Shown piece by piece: positions 61,778 through 64,000 of a DNA stretch of 64,000 nucleotides (the first letter of the stretch is position 1; the number at the start of each line of letters is the position of its first letter). The notes under the pieces were generated by a model, which was not told where the DNA came from, did not search any database, and was given only the letters and a program-made list of their open reading frames with translations. This DNA comes from Chloroflexota bacterium (lineage in GTDB: Bacteria; Chloroflexota; UBA11872), in the NCBI GenBank assembly GCA_022821905.1, contig JAJECS010000024.1, positions 186,001-250,000 of the forward strand. Reading direction: 5' to 3'. A program made the position numbers and the translations under genes.

Positions 61778-64000
61778 CTACGGCAATCTCAGGGAGCTTT
61801 GAATCTCGTCGTGCGCCATCTCGAATAGCCGCGCCAGGGCGTTGGCCAGGTGCATCTGGCGGGGCGTGCGGCAGCGGACGGCGAGCAGGCCCGGACTGGC
61901 CACGACCACCGCCAGGCACTTGGCCCGGCTGGTGGCGACGTTGAGGCGGTTGAGGCTGTAGAGAAACTCCATGCCCCGCGGCGCCTCGTCGGCTGAGCTG
62001 GTCGCCATCGAGTAGATAGAGATTGGGGCTTCCTGGCCCTGGAATTTGTCGACCGTGCCGATGCGCAATGGCTGAAGCTCGGGTCGGGAGACCAGCTCCC
62101 GGATCTGCCGGTTGTAGGGCGTGATGATGAGCACGTCCTGGTCGGTCAGCGCGTGGGTCGCACCGTCGGCATCGGTCCAGGAGGCGCGCGACCGGAGCAG
62201 CCGGTCGACGCACTCGGCAATTGCCGCCGCCTCTTCCTCGGAGTCGCTGATGCGGCGCTCGTGCTCGACCCTCACGAAACGCAGCCCCGTCCCTTGGAAC
62301 GGAGCCGAGCCGGCCAGGTCCAGATTCTCCCGGCCCGGATGCGAGCGCAGGCTGTCCTCGTAGAACACCTCCGAGGTGAAGTCACAGATGCTGGGATGCA
62401 GCCGCCAGGTGCCGTCGAGAAACAGCCCGAATTCCGGTGGCATGACCCTGGCGTCGTCGAGCACGTGCGCCAGCACCGAGCGGTCCGCGCCCGGCGGATG
62501 GACACCCCGCAGCGGTTGATCCAGCTGCTGCGGATCGCCCAGCAGCACCAGGCTGTCGGCGCAGCGCGCCGAGGCCAGGGCGTCGGCCAGCGACATCTGC
62601 CCGGCCTCGTCGATGCAGAGCACGTCAACCAATCCCTCGGCATCGTCACGCGCCCAGAGCCAGGAGGTTCCGCCCACCACGTCCAGCGAGCCCGCCCTGA
62701 GGGCCCGGCACGCATCCCCGACGCTCGCCAGAGGTACCGCATCGGCAAATGCGGGCACGCTGGAGTGAAAGCTCGTCCGCTGGCCGATCCTGACCGCAGC
62801 GCCGCGCGCTTCGGCCACCCGCGCCGTTTTCTCCAGCAACTCGCCGATGACCTTGTGGCTGTTGGCCGTGACGCCCACACGCTTTCCGGCCTGCACCAGG
62901 TCCACGATCATCTCCGCGCCCACCGTGCTCTTGCCGGAGCCGGGCGGTCCCTGGATCGCCAGATAGCTCTCGTCCAGCGTCTGCACCAGCCGCCGGGCCG
63001 CATCCTGGGCTTCCTCACCGTCAGTCATCAGCGGCGCGCCCTCGGCTTGTCCGACCCGCGGCGGTCGACGCATCAATAGGTCGCGCGCGGCCCGATTCGG
63101 CCCGGGGGCATCGATCCCGCAATCGATCACCCACATGGCCAGCTCCCAAAGGCTTGGCGGCTTTGGACCTGGACGAACATATTCGTGGGGAATGAGCGAT
63201 GCCGGCGTCGGCGCCGCGTTTCGGGTCGCGACCTTCAGGTCGATCACGCAGGATTGGTCATCCACCGCGACCACTTCCCCAACCGTCGTCCCGTCCTCGT
63301 CGTGTGGCCGGTCGCCCACCTCGATCTTGTGGTCCTGCGGCGGGAACCGAAAGCGGTAGATCGTGGATCGTGACCCGGGCGTTGGATCGGGCCGGCTGCC
63401 CGCGAACGTGAGCCGACCAAGCGCATCGGACTCGTCCACGCGATCTTCGTCCGTCAGCTCATTCTTCAGTTGGAAATAGCGCCACCAGAACGCCTTGTCC
63501 TCGCGCCGGTGCCAGTCGAGCAGTTGCGCCAACAGCCAGCGACCGCGTTGGGTCGGGTCGGTCAACTCGCGGGCGTCCGTCAGGTCCTCGGGTAGGTCGA
63601 CCGTCAGTTGGTCCACCAGTCCCTGCACCGCTTGCTGGATCTCTGAATCCTCGGTCTCCTCGGGAGGCTTGACCGTCGGACGCGGCGGGGCTTTGGCGCC
63701 GACCTCCCTCGCCAGCGCGGCGCGCTGACCTTCCAGCCACTCGCGCAGGTAGTAGGTGGACAGACAGTCGTCGCGGTTATAGGCCTTGATCTGCTCCAGC
63801 AGCGCTTCCCGGTCGGTTCCTTCCTCGGGTTCGAGCCAATGCTCGAACTCCACGATGCTCTCGCCCGCGTCGCGGAGGTCGATTTCCCGCTCGAACCCAT
63901 AGAGCGGCTCCAGCCGCTTGATGGAGTAGCTCTCCACCGAGGCGCGAATGCCCTGCCGCACGACGCGGTAGAGGTCCACGAAGACGCGCCCCCGCAGCAG
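61778..64000 (-). CDS. TM0106-type nuclease-helicase (N-terminus beyond window)
   Basis: At least 740 residues; the frame is still open at base 64000, so the start lies outside. The N-terminal visible part has VFVDLYRVVRQGIRASVESYSIKRLEPLYGF and AYNRDDCLSTYYLREWLEG, the RNase H-like part of TM0106-type RecB-like proteins. An SF1 helicase follows: Walker A GPPGSGKST (near residue 341 of the visible part), Walker B VLCIDEAGQMSLADAL, LLGDPQQLDQP and the C-terminal VGTVDKFQGQEAPISI and LNVATSRAK. It probably acts in DNA repair or nucleic-acid defence. Confidence 0.85.
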   Translation of the reverse strand: MLRGRVFVDLYRVVRQGIRASVESYSIKRLEPLYGFEREIDLRDAGESIVEFEHWLEPEEGTDREALLEQIKAYNRDDCLSTYYLREWLEGQRAALAREVGAKAPPRPTVKPPEETEDSEIQQAVQGLVDQLTVDLPEDLTDARELTDPTQRGRWLLAQLLDWHRREDKAFWWRYFQLKNELTDEDRVDESDALGRLTFAGSRPDPTPGSRSTIYRFRFPPQDHKIEVGDRPHDEDGTTVGEVVAVDDQSCVIDLKVATRNAAPTPASLIPHEYVRPGPKPPSLWELAMWVIDCGIDAPGPNRAARDLLMRRPPRVGQAEGAPLMTDGEEAQDAARRLVQTLDESYLAIQGPPGSGKSTVGAEMIVDLVQAGKRVGVTANSHKVIGELLEKTARVAEARGAAVRIGQRTSFHSSVPAFADAVPLASVGDACRALRAGSLDVVGGTSWLWARDDAEGLVDVLCIDEAGQMSLADALASARCADSLVLLGDPQQLDQPLRGVHPPGADRSVLAHVLDDARVMPPEFGLFLDGTWRLHPSICDFTSEVFYEDSLRSHPGRENLDLAGSAPFQGTGLRFVRVEHERRISDSEEEAAAIAECVDRLLRSRASWTDADGATHALTDQDVLIITPYNRQIRELVSRPELQPLRIGTVDKFQGQEAPISIYSMATSSADEAPRGMEFLYSLNRLNVATSRAKCLAVVVASPGLLAVRCRTPRQMHLANALARLFEMAHDEIQSSLRLP

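Noticed and set aside
1..64000. CRISPR array, tRNA, rRNA, transposase or prophage
   Set aside because: No regularly spaced direct repeats, no cloverleaf-like or rRNA sequence and no integrase/transposase motif seen by reading; a search tool could still find a short tRNA.

Overview
The window is about 64 kb of GC-rich bacterial chromosome with dense coding on both strands. I see no tRNA, rRNA, CRISPR array, transposase or phage gene. Gene content points, as an inference only, to a marine or host-associated Chloroflexota-like heterotroph: many paralogous Gfo/Idh/MocA oxidoreductases, xylose-isomerase-like epimerases, BNR/sialidase-like proteins, phytanoyl-CoA-type dioxygenases, creatinase-like enzymes and a dimethylglycine dehydrogenase. 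No phylogenetic marker gene is present to confirm this.

Layout. 1-7.0 kb (+): three tandem BNR-repeat paralogs, then a TIM-barrel epimerase, two Gfo/Idh/MocA oxidoreductases and an AllA-like protein. 7.0-8.6 kb: an anchored pentapeptide-repeat protein and an orphan HicB-like antitoxin. 8.7-12.8 kb (-): two tandem glycoside-hydrolase-like paralogs and a small unknown protein, divergent from a DHA2-type MFS exporter at 12.9-14.4 kb. 14.6-17.2 kb (-): three tandem DapA-superfamily aldolase-like paralogs. 17.6-21.9 kb: an SGNH hydrolase coupled to a 39-residue membrane peptide, an unknown conserved protein, an alpha/beta hydrolase and an oxidoreductase. 21.9-23.8 kb (-): a VOC protein, a MoeB/ThiF-like E1 enzyme and a rhodanese. 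24.0-26.7 kb (+): a Lon-like protease whose AAA motor is degenerate, then a DUF3179 gene with an in-frame TGA exactly where the first cysteine of a CPLC motif belongs. 26.9-43.9 kb: mixed catabolic genes (oxidoreductases, epimerases, two creatinase-like hydrolases, aldo/keto reductase, dioxygenase, maleate-isomerase-like protein, methyltransferase), two paralogous membrane proteins and a TolB-like propeller lipid/periplasmic protein. 44.2-48.4 kb: exported proteins (ABC substrate-binding lipoprotein, two monohaem cytochrome c lipoproteins, a membrane protein, a cyclophilin lipoprotein). 48.5-53.8 kb (-): a one-carbon module (GcvT-like protein and dimethylglycine dehydrogenase-like protein), a dioxygenase and a GNAT acetyltransferase. 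53.9-58.7 kb: a degenerate peptidase-like protein, an amidohydrolase and a D-2-hydroxyacid dehydrogenase. 58.9-64.0 kb: two PD-(D/E)XK-like proteins, an ADP-ribosylglycohydrolase and a TM0106-type nuclease-helicase cut by the window end.

How it fits together. Most genes look like a scavenging toolkit for modified sugars, polyols and methylated amines: exported or surface hydrolases, TIM-barrel epimerases, NAD(P)-dependent oxidoreductases and aldolase-like lyases, repeatedly expanded by tandem duplication. Intergenic DNA holds several families of dispersed foldback repeats, one of which shows arm covariation between copies. The strongest single observation is the candidate selenoprotein at 25641-26672, which has a plausible bacterial SECIS hairpin 13-32 nt after the UGA.
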